DNA from: an uncultured Paracoccaceae bacterium | GTDB lineage: Bacteria; Pseudomonadota; Alphaproteobacteria; Rhodobacterales; Rhodobacteraceae | DNA length: 13,266 nucleotides | NCBI GenBank assembly: GCA_938038825.1 | Contig: CALHST010000082.1 | Coordinates: 1 to 13,266 of the forward strand | Direction: 5' to 3' | Shown here: positions 5,697-13,026 of the stretch, piece by piece | Position numbering within the stretch: the first letter of the stretch is position 1 | Layout: every line of letters begins with the position of its first letter | Translations under genes and position numbers: made by a program | The notes under the pieces: generated by a model | Databases searched by the model: none | Seen by the model: only the letters and a program-made list of their open reading frames with translations | Told to the model about the DNA's origin: nothing

Positions 5697-7813
5697 GCGC
5701 CCGAAATCAGATCAAGCCACGCATCTTCGTCGATCACGTCCACGCCAAGATCCGTTGCTTTTTTTGCCTTTGATCCAGCGCCTGGGCCTGCGATGACAAG
5801 ATCGGTTTTTGCGCTCACCGATCCAGACACTTTGGCACCTAAGGCCTCGGCGCGCGCTTTTGCCTCGGCGCGGGTCATTTTCTCTAAAGTTCCAGTGAAA
5901 ACCACCGTTTTTCCGGCCACCGAACTGCCAGAGGTATCCAATTGTTCGGCGTCCTGAATGGACAACGACGCGGCAAGACGGTTGATCGATGCGCGTTCGG
6001 CGTCATTTGCAAATGCGGCCACCAATGAACCGGCCATCACGTCGCCAACACCGTCAATCGACAACAGCGTATCCCAAGTATCCCCCGATTTTTCTTTGGC
6101 TGCATCAAGTGCTGTGACCAACGTATCCCAACTTCCGAAATGACGCGCCAACAAATTTGACGCCTGTTCGCCGACGTGGCGGATCCCCAGGGCAAACAAA
6201 ACCCGCGCCAGACCAATCGTGCGTTTGTCTTCAATTGCTTGAAACAGGTTATCTGCGGATTTCTCGCCCCAACCTTCGCGGTTTTTCAACTGCTGCAGCC
6301 CTGTGCCGTACCGGTCTTTCAATGTGAAAATGTCGTTTGGTTCTGCAATCCATTGGTCCGAATAAAATTGCTCGACTTGTTTTGCCCCTAAACCTTCGAT
6401 GTCAAAAGCCGCGCGCGAAACAAAATGTTTGAGCTTTTCGACGGCTTGCGCCGGGCAAATCATGCCACCGGTGCATCGGTGTACCGCGTCACCCTCTTCA
6501 CGGAGAGCGGGGCTTTGGCATTCCGGGCAAATTTCGGGAAACTCAAATGCAACCGCATCAGAAGGTCGTTTAGACAGATCCACATCCGCAACTTTGGGAA
6601 TAACGTCGCCGGCACGATAGACTTGCACCCAATCACCGACGCGAATGTCTTTGCCCTCGCGGATTGTTTCGCCTTTGTTATCCCGTCCCGCGATGTAGTC
6701 CGCGTTGTGCAATGTGGCATTGGATACGACCACACCGCCAACTGTCACTGGGTTTAATCGCGCAACAGGTGACAAGGCACCTGTCCGACCGACTTGAATG
6801 TCGATCGCTTCGAGCCATGTCCACGCCAATTCAGCCGGGAATTTGTGCGCGATGGCCCAACGAGGGGTTGTTGAACGAAAACCAAGTCTGCCTTGAAGGT
6901 CGAGCGCGTTTACTTTGTAAACAACTCCGTCAATATCGTAGCCCAAAGCAGCACGTTGCGCTTCGATCTTTTGATAATGCGCGATCATGTCGTCCGGCCC
7001 GTGGCAAAGGGCGGTCAACGGGTTTGTTTGAAACCCCAAAGCCTTAAGCCGACCAATCGCGTCAAACTGCGCCTCTGCCAGCGGATCTGACAAAACACCC
7101 CACGCATATGCAAAAAATCGCAAAGGACGTGCCGCGGTCACCAAGGAATCCAGCTGCCGCAAAGATCCTGCAGCCGCGTTGCGTGGATTAGCGAACGGCT
7201 TTCCGCCCGCTTCCGCTTGACGCGTATTCAGCGCAGCGAAATCTTCGTGGCTCATATACACTTCGCCCCGGACTTCCAAAATATCCGGAGCATTTGATAG
7301 GGTTTGTGGGATGTCTGAAATTGTGCGCGCGTTCGCGGTCACATTTTCACCTGTTTGCCCGTCACCGCGCGTTGCCGCCTGCACAAACTGGCCGTTTTCA
7401 TAGCGCAACGACAGAGACAAGCCGTCAATCTTTGGTTCGGCTGTATAATGCAAAGGCTGATCTGCAGTCAGGCCAAGATATTTGCGGATGGATACGTCAA
7501 ATTCGGCGACGTCCTCATCCGTAAAAGCATTGCCCAAAGACAACATGCGTTGCGCATGTGTGACCTTGGAAAATCCGTCCGCTGGCGCCGCACCCACAAT
7601 CTCTGTCGGGCTATCACTGCGCTTAAGCTCAGGAAATCGAGTTTCAATGTCGGCATTGCGCCGCTTTAACGCATCATAGTCGGCATCAGAGATCTTTGGA
7701 CTGTCTGCTGTGTGATACGCATTGTTTGCGTCGTGCAAAATTTTTGCCAAGGTCGCCAGTTCGTCAGCTGCGTCTTCAGCGGACAGACTTTCTATGGGCC
7801 TTGTTGCAGTCAT
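5693..7813 (-). CDS. ligA: NAD-dependent DNA ligase LigA
   Basis: LigA seals nicks in DNA, joining Okazaki fragments, using NAD+. With the ATG at 7813 the protein has 706 residues, normal for the family. In order: the Ia domain with ADYDAL near residue 44; the adenylation domain with the nucleophile Lys128 in EPKIDG and RNAAAGSLRQLD (211-222); the OB-fold; a Cys4 zinc finger (Cys429, 432, 447, 453); helix-hairpin-helix repeats such as IEGLGAKQV (472-480) and IDGVGDVMA (586-594); and a C-terminal BRCT domain (about 628-706). ATG 7813 is chosen because CGGAG lies 6 bases ahead; an in-frame TTG at 7831 would add six residues without a better ribosome site. Its TGA overlaps the recG ATG, so the two are probably one operon. 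Confidence 0.97.
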   Translation of the reverse strand: MTATRPIESLSAEDAADELATLAKILHDANNAYHTADSPKISDADYDALKRRNADIETRFPELKRSDSPTEIVGAAPADGFSKVTHAQRMLSLGNAFTDEDVAEFDVSIRKYLGLTADQPLHYTAEPKIDGLSLSLRYENGQFVQAATRGDGQTGENVTANARTISDIPQTLSNAPDILEVRGEVYMSHEDFAALNTRQAEAGGKPFANPRNAAAGSLRQLDSLVTAARPLRFFAYAWGVLSDPLAEAQFDAIGRLKALGFQTNPLTALCHGPDDMIAHYQKIEAQRAALGYDIDGVVYKVNALDLQGRLGFRSTTPRWAIAHKFPAELAWTWLEAIDIQVGRTGALSPVARLNPVTVGGVVVSNATLHNADYIAGRDNKGETIREGKDIRVGDWVQVYRAGDVIPKVADVDLSKRPSDAVAFEFPEICPECQSPALREEGDAVHRCTGGMICPAQAVEKLKHFVSRAAFDIEGLGAKQVEQFYSDQWIAEPNDIFTLKDRYGTGLQQLKNREGWGEKSADNLFQAIEDKRTIGLARVLFALGIRHVGEQASNLLARHFGSWDTLVTALDAAKEKSGDTWDTLLSIDGVGDVMAGSLVAAFANDAERASINRLAASLSIQDAEQLDTSGSSVAGKTVVFTGTLEKMTRAEAKARAEALGAKVSGSVSAKTDLVIAGPGAGSKAKKATDLGVDVIDEDAWLDLISGA

Positions 7814-7849
7814 TCTACGCTCCGTCAGCAATCCTAGGTATCAGATAAT

Positions 7850-7874
7850 CGGCAAGCGCCCGAGCGGCAAGCGC
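7850..7874. repeat. Tandem 10-bp direct repeat in the ligA upstream region
   Basis: CGGCAAGCGC occurs at 7850-7859 and 7865-7874, a period of 15 bp. On the minus strand the copies overlap the best candidate ligA promoter: TTGCCG, 17 bases, then TATCTG, a weak -10. The repeat could be a regulator site or just a coincidence of two -35-like boxes. Confidence 0.4.
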
Positions 7875-7884
7875 ACTCTGCAGG

Positions 7885-7923
7885 CCAAAAGAAAAACACC
7901 GCATCCTTAAAGGATACGGTGTT
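7885..7923 (-). terminator. Intrinsic terminator of ctrA
   Basis: AACACCG-C-ATCC (7895-7906) pairs with GGAT-A-CGGTGTT (7912-7923), a 12-position stem with one C.A mismatch and a TTAAA loop. On the minus strand it is followed by TTTTTCTTTTGG. It lies about 30 bases after the ctrA stop and separates ctrA from the ligA-recG transcript. Confidence 0.8.
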
Positions 7924-7954
7924 GACCAACATTCATCAAAGCGTTGAAGCGTAT

Positions 7955-8671
7955 TTATGCGCCCACTGCCATCTGCGTCTCGCCCATCATTCCAGGTTCG
8001 GGATCACGCAGCACATAACCACGTCCCCAAACAGTTTCGATGTAGTTATCACCACCGGTGGCGTTGCTGAGTTTCTTGCGCAATTTGCAAATAAACACGT
8101 CAATGATTTTCAGCTCAGGCTCGTCCATGCCGCCATAGAGATGGTTCAAGAACATCTCCTTGGTCAGCGTCGTTCCTTTGCGCAGCGACAACAACTCTAG
8201 CATTTGGTATTCTTTGCCCGTCAGATGCACTGTTTTGCTTTCGACGCTCACAGTTTTGGCATCCAAATTGACAGAAATCTGCCCAGTATCAATGACGGAC
8301 TGAGAATGCCCCTTAGAGCGTCGGATGATGGCGTGAATGCGCGCGACCAATTCTTCACGGTGGAACGGTTTGGTCAGATAGTCATCAGCACCAAACCCGA
8401 AGCCTTTTAGCTTGTTCTCTGTATCGTCGGCACCTGACAAGATCAGAATCGGCGTTTCAATGCGTGCCAATCGCAATTGGCGCAACACCTCGTGCCCATT
8501 CATATCAGGAAGTCCCAAATCCAAAAGGATCAGGTCGTAGTCATACAGTTTGGCAAGATCGATCCCTTCTTCCCCCAAATCCGTTGCGTAAACGTTTAAG
8601 TTCGCATGGGTCAGCATCAGTTCAATGCTTTTTGAGGTGGTCGGATCATCTTCTACCAGAAGAACGCGCAT
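7955..8671 (-). CDS. ctrA: Cell cycle response regulator CtrA
   Basis: CtrA is an OmpR-family two-component regulator; in Caulobacter it controls cell-cycle genes, and in Rhodobacterales it mainly governs motility and gene transfer agent functions. The 238-residue protein has a receiver domain (1-120) with acidic pocket Glu7/Asp8/Asp9, phospho-acceptor Asp51 in LLDLGLPD, Ser79 and Lys101 in LTKPF. The winged-helix DNA-binding domain (about 127-230) contains the highly characteristic stretches HLTGKEYQMLELLSLRKG, LNHLYGGMDEPELKIIDVFI and ETVWGRGYVLRDP, which single out CtrA among OmpR regulators. ATG 8671 has GGAG 7 bases upstream. It is preceded by sciP on the same strand, with a perfect CtrA box between them, so autoregulation is likely. 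The C-terminus ends AVGA rather than with the AA seen in Caulobacter, so ClpXP turnover cannot be assumed. Confidence 0.97.
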   Translation of the reverse strand: MRVLLVEDDPTTSKSIELMLTHANLNVYATDLGEEGIDLAKLYDYDLILLDLGLPDMNGHEVLRQLRLARIETPILILSGADDTENKLKGFGFGADDYLTKPFHREELVARIHAIIRRSKGHSQSVIDTGQISVNLDAKTVSVESKTVHLTGKEYQMLELLSLRKGTTLTKEMFLNHLYGGMDEPELKIIDVFICKLRKKLSNATGGDNYIETVWGRGYVLRDPEPGMMGETQMAVGA

Positions 8672-8725
8672 CTATAAGCTCCGATTAATGTTGTTTTCGG
8701 TCTGTGAACTTGTCGTAGAAAAGAG

Positions 8726-8740
8726 TTAAGCCGACGTTAA
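8726..8740 (-). promoter_or_regulatory. CtrA binding site in the ctrA promoter
   Basis: The minus strand reads TTAA CGTCGGC TTAAC, a perfect TTAA-N7-TTAA CtrA box including the frequent trailing C. It sits 55-69 bases upstream of the ctrA start codon, inside the 94-bp sciP-ctrA gap, where it would support autoregulation. The match is direct; occupancy is inference. Confidence 0.75.
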
Positions 8741-8751
8741 TTAGATAAACA

Positions 8752-8778
8752 ATTATAATATCAACCTAAGATTGTCGA
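8752..8778 (-). promoter_or_regulatory. Candidate sigma70-type promoter upstream of ctrA
   Basis: On the minus strand TCGACA (8778-8773) is followed after 15 bases by a perfect TATAAT (8757-8752). The spacing is short of the ideal 17. It overlaps the end of sciP and would give ctrA its own promoter, with the CtrA box lying downstream of the -10, in a position suited to repression. Confidence 0.4.
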
Positions 8779-9044
8779 TACTTTTGTACACTTGTTGCCT
8801 TTAGTGCATCTTCTCCATGATCCGCTACAGCCTTGATCCAACTCGAAAATTCTTCTTCGGACAAGCCGTATTGTTGCAGCGCTTCTTCCTTTGTCAACAG
8901 GCCATAGAGCACGCCACGCACAACTGAAATTTTTCGCGAAACAACCCAACGTCGGGTCTTGGGAGATGGCAAATCCGCCCTACTTAAGACTTGTCCATCG
9001 GGTAACGTGACCGCGCGCGGTCCTTCAACTTTTTTAAGATACAT
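8766..9044 (-). CDS. sciP: SciP, CtrA inhibitor protein (DUF1153)
   Basis: SciP is a small helix-turn-helix protein that, in Caulobacter, binds CtrA and/or its promoters and prevents CtrA from activating transcription. The 92-residue product shows the family's features: GPRAVTLPDG near the N-terminus, DLPSPKTRRWVVSRKISVV (24-42), the LLTKEEALQQYGLSEEEFSS turn region (49-68) and a final KATSVQKYR. The helix-turn-helix covers about residues 35-75. The ATG at 9044 has AGGATGG about 6-10 bases upstream. It lies directly upstream of ctrA on the same strand with a 94-bp gap and no terminator, so ctrA may also be transcribed from the sciP promoter. Recognition of the family is from motif memory; inhibition of CtrA in this organism is inferred. 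Confidence 0.9.
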   Translation of the reverse strand: MYLKKVEGPRAVTLPDGQVLSRADLPSPKTRRWVVSRKISVVRGVLYGLLTKEEALQQYGLSEEEFSSWIKAVADHGEDALKATSVQKYRQS

Positions 9045-9087
9045 ACCAAACCATCCTATGGAGTGGCGGTAAAATCGCGCATCACCC

Positions 9088-9102
9088 TTAATTGGGCGTG
9101 AA
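9088..9102 (-). promoter_or_regulatory. Near-consensus CtrA box upstream of sciP
   Basis: The minus strand reads TTCA CGCCCAA TTAAG, one mismatch from TTAA-N7-TTAA. It lies 44-58 bases before the sciP start, similar to the placement of the perfect box ahead of ctrA. It also lies just upstream of the mnmA promoter, but its position fits sciP better. Confidence 0.45.
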
Positions 9103-9110
9103 CCTAAGCC

Positions 9111-9138
9111 TTGAGAGTAGTTACGATTTTCCTATATT
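9111..9138 (+). promoter_or_regulatory. sigma70-type promoter of mnmA
   Basis: TTGAGA (9111-9116), a 16-base spacer and TATATT (9133-9138) form a good -35/-10 pair. Transcription would start near 9145, leaving a leader of about 20 bases with a GGAGAG ribosome site (9154-9159) before ATG 9164. The short leader also rules out the upstream in-frame TTG at 9092 as start. Confidence 0.6.
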
Positions 9139-9163
9139 CCCGAGGAACTCTCTGGAGAGACTC

Positions 9164-10303
9164 ATGCTTGATCACCGTCCACCGCTTAATTCTCTTGGCT
9201 TTGCCAAAACGCCTGCTGACACGCGCGTCGTTGTTGCAATGTCTGGTGGCGTCGACAGCTCTGTTGTTGCTGCCATGTTGAAAGATGAAGGGTATGATGT
9301 GGTTGGCGTCACATTGCAGCTTTATGACCACGGGGCTGCCTTGGCCAAAAAGGGCGCTTGTTGTGCTGGCGTGGATATTCACGATGCGCGCCGTGTGGCA
9401 GAAGACATGGGCTTTCCCCATTACGTTCTGGATTATGAGAACATTTTTAAAGATGCGGTTATTGATGAATTCGCAGACAGCTACTTGGCCGGGGCCACGC
9501 CGGTTCCCTGCATTCGCTGTAACGAGCGGGTGAAATTCAAGGATCTTTTGGAAACCGCAAAGGATCTGGATGCAGATTGTATGGCCACTGGGCATTACAT
9601 CCAACGGATGCAAGGGGCCGCAGGATCAGAATTGCACAGCGCGACGGATGCGACGCGCGATCAGTCCTATTTCCTGTTTTCAACCACACAAGAACAGCTT
9701 GATTTTTTGCGCTTTCCGCTGGGGCACTTGCCGTCAAAGGACGCAACCCGCGAGTTGGCAGAAAAGTATGGGCTTCGCGTCGCCAATAAGCCAGACAGCC
9801 AAGACATTTGTTTTGTACCCAATGGTGATTATGCCGCTGTGATCCGAAAATTGCGTCCCGAAGCACAAGCGCCGGGGCACATTGTGCATGTCGATGGGCG
9901 CGTGTTGGGCGAGCATGAGGGCGTGATTGATTACACCATCGGGCAACGTCGTGGTCTGGGTATTGGTGGCTTGGATGAACCGTTATACGTGGTCAAACTG
10001 GACACGGACACGGCCCAAGTGGTGGTTGGCCCGCGCGAGATGTTGGCAACGGCCCATGTTCCTGTCGCGGAAATCAATTGGCTGGGTGACGAACCGCTGA
10101 TGTCCAAAGATGCATGGCCCATGGCCGTTAAAATCCGGTCCACTCGGCCACCTACAGATGCCGTGTTGCGCCCCACGTCAGACACAACCGGCGTTGTGGA
10201 ACTGGTCGCCGCAGAAAATGGTGTGTCACCCGGACAGGCTTGTGTGTTCTATGACACCAACAGCTCGCGCATATTCGGGGGCGGCTGGATCACCAAGTCC
10301 TAA
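9164..10303 (+). CDS. mnmA: tRNA-specific 2-thiouridylase MnmA
   Basis: MnmA transfers sulfur to wobble uridine 34 of tRNA-Lys, -Glu and -Gln using ATP, in the cytoplasm. The 379-residue protein begins at ATG 9164, preceded by GGAGAG. Motifs: PP-loop ATP site SGGVDSS (27-33); VTLQLYDH (49-56); VPCIRCNERVKF (114-125), where Cys119 is the expected catalytic cysteine; ATGHY (141-145); and DSQDICFVPNGDY (211-223), where Cys216 is the expected partner cysteine that carries the persulfide. The C-terminal part has YTIGQRRGLGIGG and the final beta-barrel. An ACCAG stretch near residue 66 adds further cysteines that appear lineage-typical. It is divergent from sciP and convergent with lpxB; the TAA stop overlaps the lpxB TAG by 4 bp with no terminator visible between them. 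Confidence 0.96.
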   Translation: MLDHRPPLNSLGFAKTPADTRVVVAMSGGVDSSVVAAMLKDEGYDVVGVTLQLYDHGAALAKKGACCAGVDIHDARRVAEDMGFPHYVLDYENIFKDAVIDEFADSYLAGATPVPCIRCNERVKFKDLLETAKDLDADCMATGHYIQRMQGAAGSELHSATDATRDQSYFLFSTTQEQLDFLRFPLGHLPSKDATRELAEKYGLRVANKPDSQDICFVPNGDYAAVIRKLRPEAQAPGHIVHVDGRVLGEHEGVIDYTIGQRRGLGIGGLDEPLYVVKLDTDTAQVVVGPREMLATAHVPVAEINWLGDEPLMSKDAWPMAVKIRSTRPPTDAVLRPTSDTTGVVELVAAENGVSPGQACVFYDTNSSRIFGGGWITKS

Positions 10304-11445
10304 CTGTTATTCAGTCCGTCCAACACCGCGCGTGCTGCGCGCAAGCCCGGTTCTTCTCCGCCCGCGCCAAGCCGTGACATGGTTGTTGTCATTGCGTCTA
10401 ACTGCGTATTGGGCGTGCGCAATACGTCCTGCAATCCTTGGGCTATTTGGTCGGGTACACAATTTGCACCAATAAATTCAGGCACAACGCGGGTGTCCGA
10501 CACCAGATTGACCAGTGTAACCGTGTCGATCTTCAGCATGCGCGAAATAATTTTGCGCGATAGCCAATTCATATCGTACGCAATCACCATCGGCGTGGCA
10601 GCCGCCGCAAGTTCCAACGACACTGTACCCGAGGCCGCCAACGCAAGATCCGCGGCCTTGAATGCGGCCAGTTTGTCTGTGTCCCCATCGCGCCCATCCA
10701 AAATGATGGGCGTCACGGGCCAGTCTAGCGTCAAGTCTTGCACAAGCCCGACAACCGGGCCTGCAGCAGGAAGCACAACTTGCGTCTTTGGGTGCTTTGC
10801 ACAAAACAACTTAAGGGTCTCACCAAAGACAGGACACAGCCGGGTCACCTCCCCACGCCGCGAGCCGGGCAATACCAAGAGCAGCGGGTCTGCTGTGGGG
10901 GCAACGCGTGCGCGAAATGCCGCTGCCTGTTCCGCATCCGCTTGCGGCGCCATTGCGATGGGATGCCCAACAAAATCGCAGCGCATGCCTGCCGCTTCCA
11001 TAAAGGGCGGCTCAAACGGAAACAGGGCGAGCACCTGATCAATCACCCGCGCCATCTTTTCCGCGCGCCCTGCCCGCCATGCCCACACTGTCGGGGCCAC
11101 GTAATGCACACACCGCTGATCGCTGGAAGCCTTCACCAGCTTTGCGACACGCAAGCAAAAATCTGGCGAGTCGATTGTCACCACAACGTCCGGTTTTGAA
11201 GCCGCTATTGCGTCTGCCGTTTCCCGGATCCGTCGTTTGAGATGCGTGTATTTCGGCAGAATCTCGACAATGCCCATCAAGCTAAGCTCGGACATATCAA
11301 AGCGACTGTCCAACCCCGCGGATTTCATCTGTGTGCCACCAACGCCATCGAACACCACATCAGGCACAAGCGTCTTCAGCCCCTGCATCAACGCGCCGCC
11401 CAACGCATCACCCGAAGGCTCGCCAGCAATCAAAAAGACTTTCAC
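10300..11445 (-). CDS. lpxB: Lipid-A-disaccharide synthase LpxB
   Basis: LpxB condenses UDP-2,3-diacylglucosamine with lipid X to give the tetra-acyl disaccharide precursor of lipid A, at the inner face of the inner membrane. It is a family 19 glycosyltransferase. Visible motifs: the N-terminal FLIAGEPSGDALGG, LMGIVEILPKY, YVAPTVWAWRAGRAEKM, FVGHPIA, LVLPGSRRGEV and ASGTVSLELA. I use the GTG at 11445, giving 381 residues beginning (M)KVFLIAGEPSGD: it overlaps the lpxI TGA as GTGA and begins exactly where the family begins. A GTG at 11460 would add five residues. It is the last gene of the lipid A cluster in this window and collides tail to tail with mnmA. Confidence 0.95.
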   Translation of the reverse strand: MKVFLIAGEPSGDALGGALMQGLKTLVPDVVFDGVGGTQMKSAGLDSRFDMSELSLMGIVEILPKYTHLKRRIRETADAIAASKPDVVVTIDSPDFCLRVAKLVKASSDQRCVHYVAPTVWAWRAGRAEKMARVIDQVLALFPFEPPFMEAAGMRCDFVGHPIAMAPQADAEQAAAFRARVAPTADPLLLVLPGSRRGEVTRLCPVFGETLKLFCAKHPKTQVVLPAAGPVVGLVQDLTLDWPVTPIILDGRDGDTDKLAAFKAADLALAASGTVSLELAAAATPMVIAYDMNWLSRKIISRMLKIDTVTLVNLVSDTRVVPEFIGANCVPDQIAQGLQDVLRTPNTQLDAMTTTMSRLGAGGEEPGLRAARAVLDGLNNS

Positions 11446-12242
11446 GGCCTGCGCACCCACAAGAAAAGGCCAGCGTCATCCAAAATCTTGACGACCTTCG
11501 CCTGTTCCAAAACGATCACGCCCCCGGCTTCTATCGCAATGCCTTTCAGTCCCGCGTTGGCGACACCAAGGGCCGTGTCGGGACCAATCGTTGGCAAATC
11601 TGCGCGGCGATCTTGGCCCGGCTTGGGGGCTTTGAACAGTAACCCTGTATTCGGCGACGTCGCATCATTGGAATGTCCAGCAGCATCCGCCAACATGGCA
11701 TCGGTTCCACGTTCATCTTCACGGGCCACGACGCTGGCGTCGCGGACAAGACAGGCTTGACCCAAGTCCTGCCGACCCATGTCGGCCAATGCGATCAATG
11801 CCACTTTCACATCTGCCTGGGCGTGTATGTCGGGTTGCATGCGGGTCAAAACGCCAGCCGCGGGCAAAATGTCTGGTGCCAGCTCAGTCGCCCCGCGAAT
11901 GGTGAACCCTTGGTCTTGCAAAATCGCAATGACACCACGCAAAGCGCCATCATCCCCTTGCGCCATGGCCGCTTGCAGCACCGGCACCAACGGCATTGTT
12001 TGCGCATCAATCTGGCTGGGATCAATGTCTGGGCGTGTTACCGCACCACACAAGCAAATCTCGCGCACACCTTTGTTCTTGAGAGAGACCAAAAAACTGC
12101 CCAGATGCTCCAAGCGAAACGTCATGTCCGCCATCAAGTCACGCGGAGCAAAGCCATCAAGCACACAGATAAGCGGCGGCACCTTTTGCGCCAAGGCCAC
12201 AGCCTTGGGCAAACTGCCAGTGCCACAAATCAACGCCAGCAT
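11442..12242 (-). CDS. lpxI: UDP-2,3-diacylglucosamine pyrophosphatase LpxI
   Basis: LpxI (formerly DUF1009) hydrolyses UDP-2,3-diacylglucosamine to lipid X and UMP, and replaces LpxH in alphaproteobacteria. The 266-residue protein starts LALICGTGSLP, the expected N-terminal nucleotide-side motif. It continues with VREICLCGAVTRPDI and ends with the catalytic-domain signature KAPKPGQDRRADLPTIGPDT and AIEAGGVIVLEQ. Its ATG overlaps the lpxA stop by one base (TGATG), and its TGA overlaps the lpxB GTG. I see no clear Shine-Dalgarno, so translation is probably coupled to lpxA. Its position between lpxA and lpxB matches its place near the middle of the pathway. Confidence 0.94.
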   Translation of the reverse strand: MLALICGTGSLPKAVALAQKVPPLICVLDGFAPRDLMADMTFRLEHLGSFLVSLKNKGVREICLCGAVTRPDIDPSQIDAQTMPLVPVLQAAMAQGDDGALRGVIAILQDQGFTIRGATELAPDILPAAGVLTRMQPDIHAQADVKVALIALADMGRQDLGQACLVRDASVVAREDERGTDAMLADAAGHSNDATSPNTGLLFKAPKPGQDRRADLPTIGPDTALGVANAGLKGIAIEAGGVIVLEQAKVVKILDDAGLFLWVRRP

Positions 12243-13021
12243 CAGCGCGGTGTCAAAAACGACCGGTCGCTGCTGGCAGACACAAAGTCCACAATCTGGC
12301 GCACATAATCGCTGTCAAATTCCTGGCCCATCCGGTCCACACGTTCATGAAACGTACCATCCCCTTGTGCCATCATCTGGAAGGCCGCACGCAGCGCTGT
12401 AATGTCTGGACGTTTGACGCCGCTGCGCTTTAAGCCAACAAGGTTCAATCCGTCCAATTCGCCGCGGGGCGCTTGCACCAAACCATAGGGGATCACATCA
12501 TTGGTCACCATGGTCACCGCGCCAATGATGGCACCGCGCCCAACACGTACCCATTGATGCACGCCCGACAGCCCCCCGACAATCACATCGTCTTCGATGA
12601 CACAATGTCCGGCAATGGCCGCGGAATTTACGATGATGACCCGGTCTCCGATCATGGCATCATGTGCAATATGGCAGCCCGCCATGAATAACCCGTCATC
12701 CCCAATTTTCGTCAGACCGCCGCCACCTTCGGTGCCTGTATTCATCGTGACATGTTCGCGGATCCGATTGCGCGCACCAATCTCTAATTTGCTGTCTTCA
12801 CCCTTGAATTTCAGGTCCTGAGGAATTTCGCCGATCACCGAGAAAGGAAAGACAATTGTGCCTTCACCAATTGTTGTGCGGCCTTGCACAACAACATGAG
12901 ACTTCAGCTCCACCTCTGGCCCCAACGCGACATGCGGACCCACAATACAAAAGGGGCCAACACTAGCTGACGGATCGACACGCGCCCCGTCTTCGATAAT
13001 GGCAGAAGGGTGAATGCCCAT
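12242..13021 (-). CDS. lpxA: UDP-N-acetylglucosamine acyltransferase LpxA
   Basis: LpxA transfers a 3-hydroxyacyl chain from ACP to the 3-OH of UDP-GlcNAc, the first step of lipid A synthesis. The 259-residue protein is a left-handed beta-helix built of hexapeptide repeats (about residues 1-185) with a helical C-terminus. The catalytic His is His120 in CHIAHD, aligned with E. coli His125. GRNRIRE-type (83-89, ARNRIRE) and GGGLTK (100-105) stretches and NLVGLKRSG (193-201) are also diagnostic. By ungapped alignment to E. coli from VHQ onward, the acyl-chain ruler residue Gly173 is Ala168 here and Gly176 is Met171, which hints at a shorter acyl chain. ATG 13021 has AGGAG about 9 bases ahead, inside the end of fabZ; the gap to fabZ is 5 bases. 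Confidence 0.96.
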   Translation of the reverse strand: MGIHPSAIIEDGARVDPSASVGPFCIVGPHVALGPEVELKSHVVVQGRTTIGEGTIVFPFSVIGEIPQDLKFKGEDSKLEIGARNRIREHVTMNTGTEGGGGLTKIGDDGLFMAGCHIAHDAMIGDRVIIVNSAAIAGHCVIEDDVIVGGLSGVHQWVRVGRGAIIGAVTMVTNDVIPYGLVQAPRGELDGLNLVGLKRSGVKRPDITALRAAFQMMAQGDGTFHERVDRMGQEFDSDYVRQIVDFVSASSDRSFLTPR

Positions 13022-13026
13022 GCGGC

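Noticed and set aside
3196..7923. The hairpins at 3196-3222 and 7895-7923 as copies of a dispersed repeat
   Set aside because: They share a loose pattern (A run, CCGTAT or CCGCAT stem) but differ in stem sequence and loop; both are better explained as independent minus-strand terminators.
9092..9163. A longer mnmA start at the in-frame TTG 9092
   Set aside because: The likely promoter (9111-9138) lies downstream of it, while ATG 9164 has a strong GGAGAG and begins where the family begins.
9159..9163. GACTC (a CcrM GANTC site) between the mnmA ribosome site and start
   Set aside because: A single five-base site is expected by chance, and no GANTC occurs in the sciP-ctrA gap where cell-cycle methylation control would be meaningful.
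11446..11460. A five-residue longer LpxB from GTG 11460
   Set aside because: The GTG at 11445 gives the normal N-terminus and the GTGA overlap with lpxI that matches the coupling elsewhere in this cluster; still, the difference is small.
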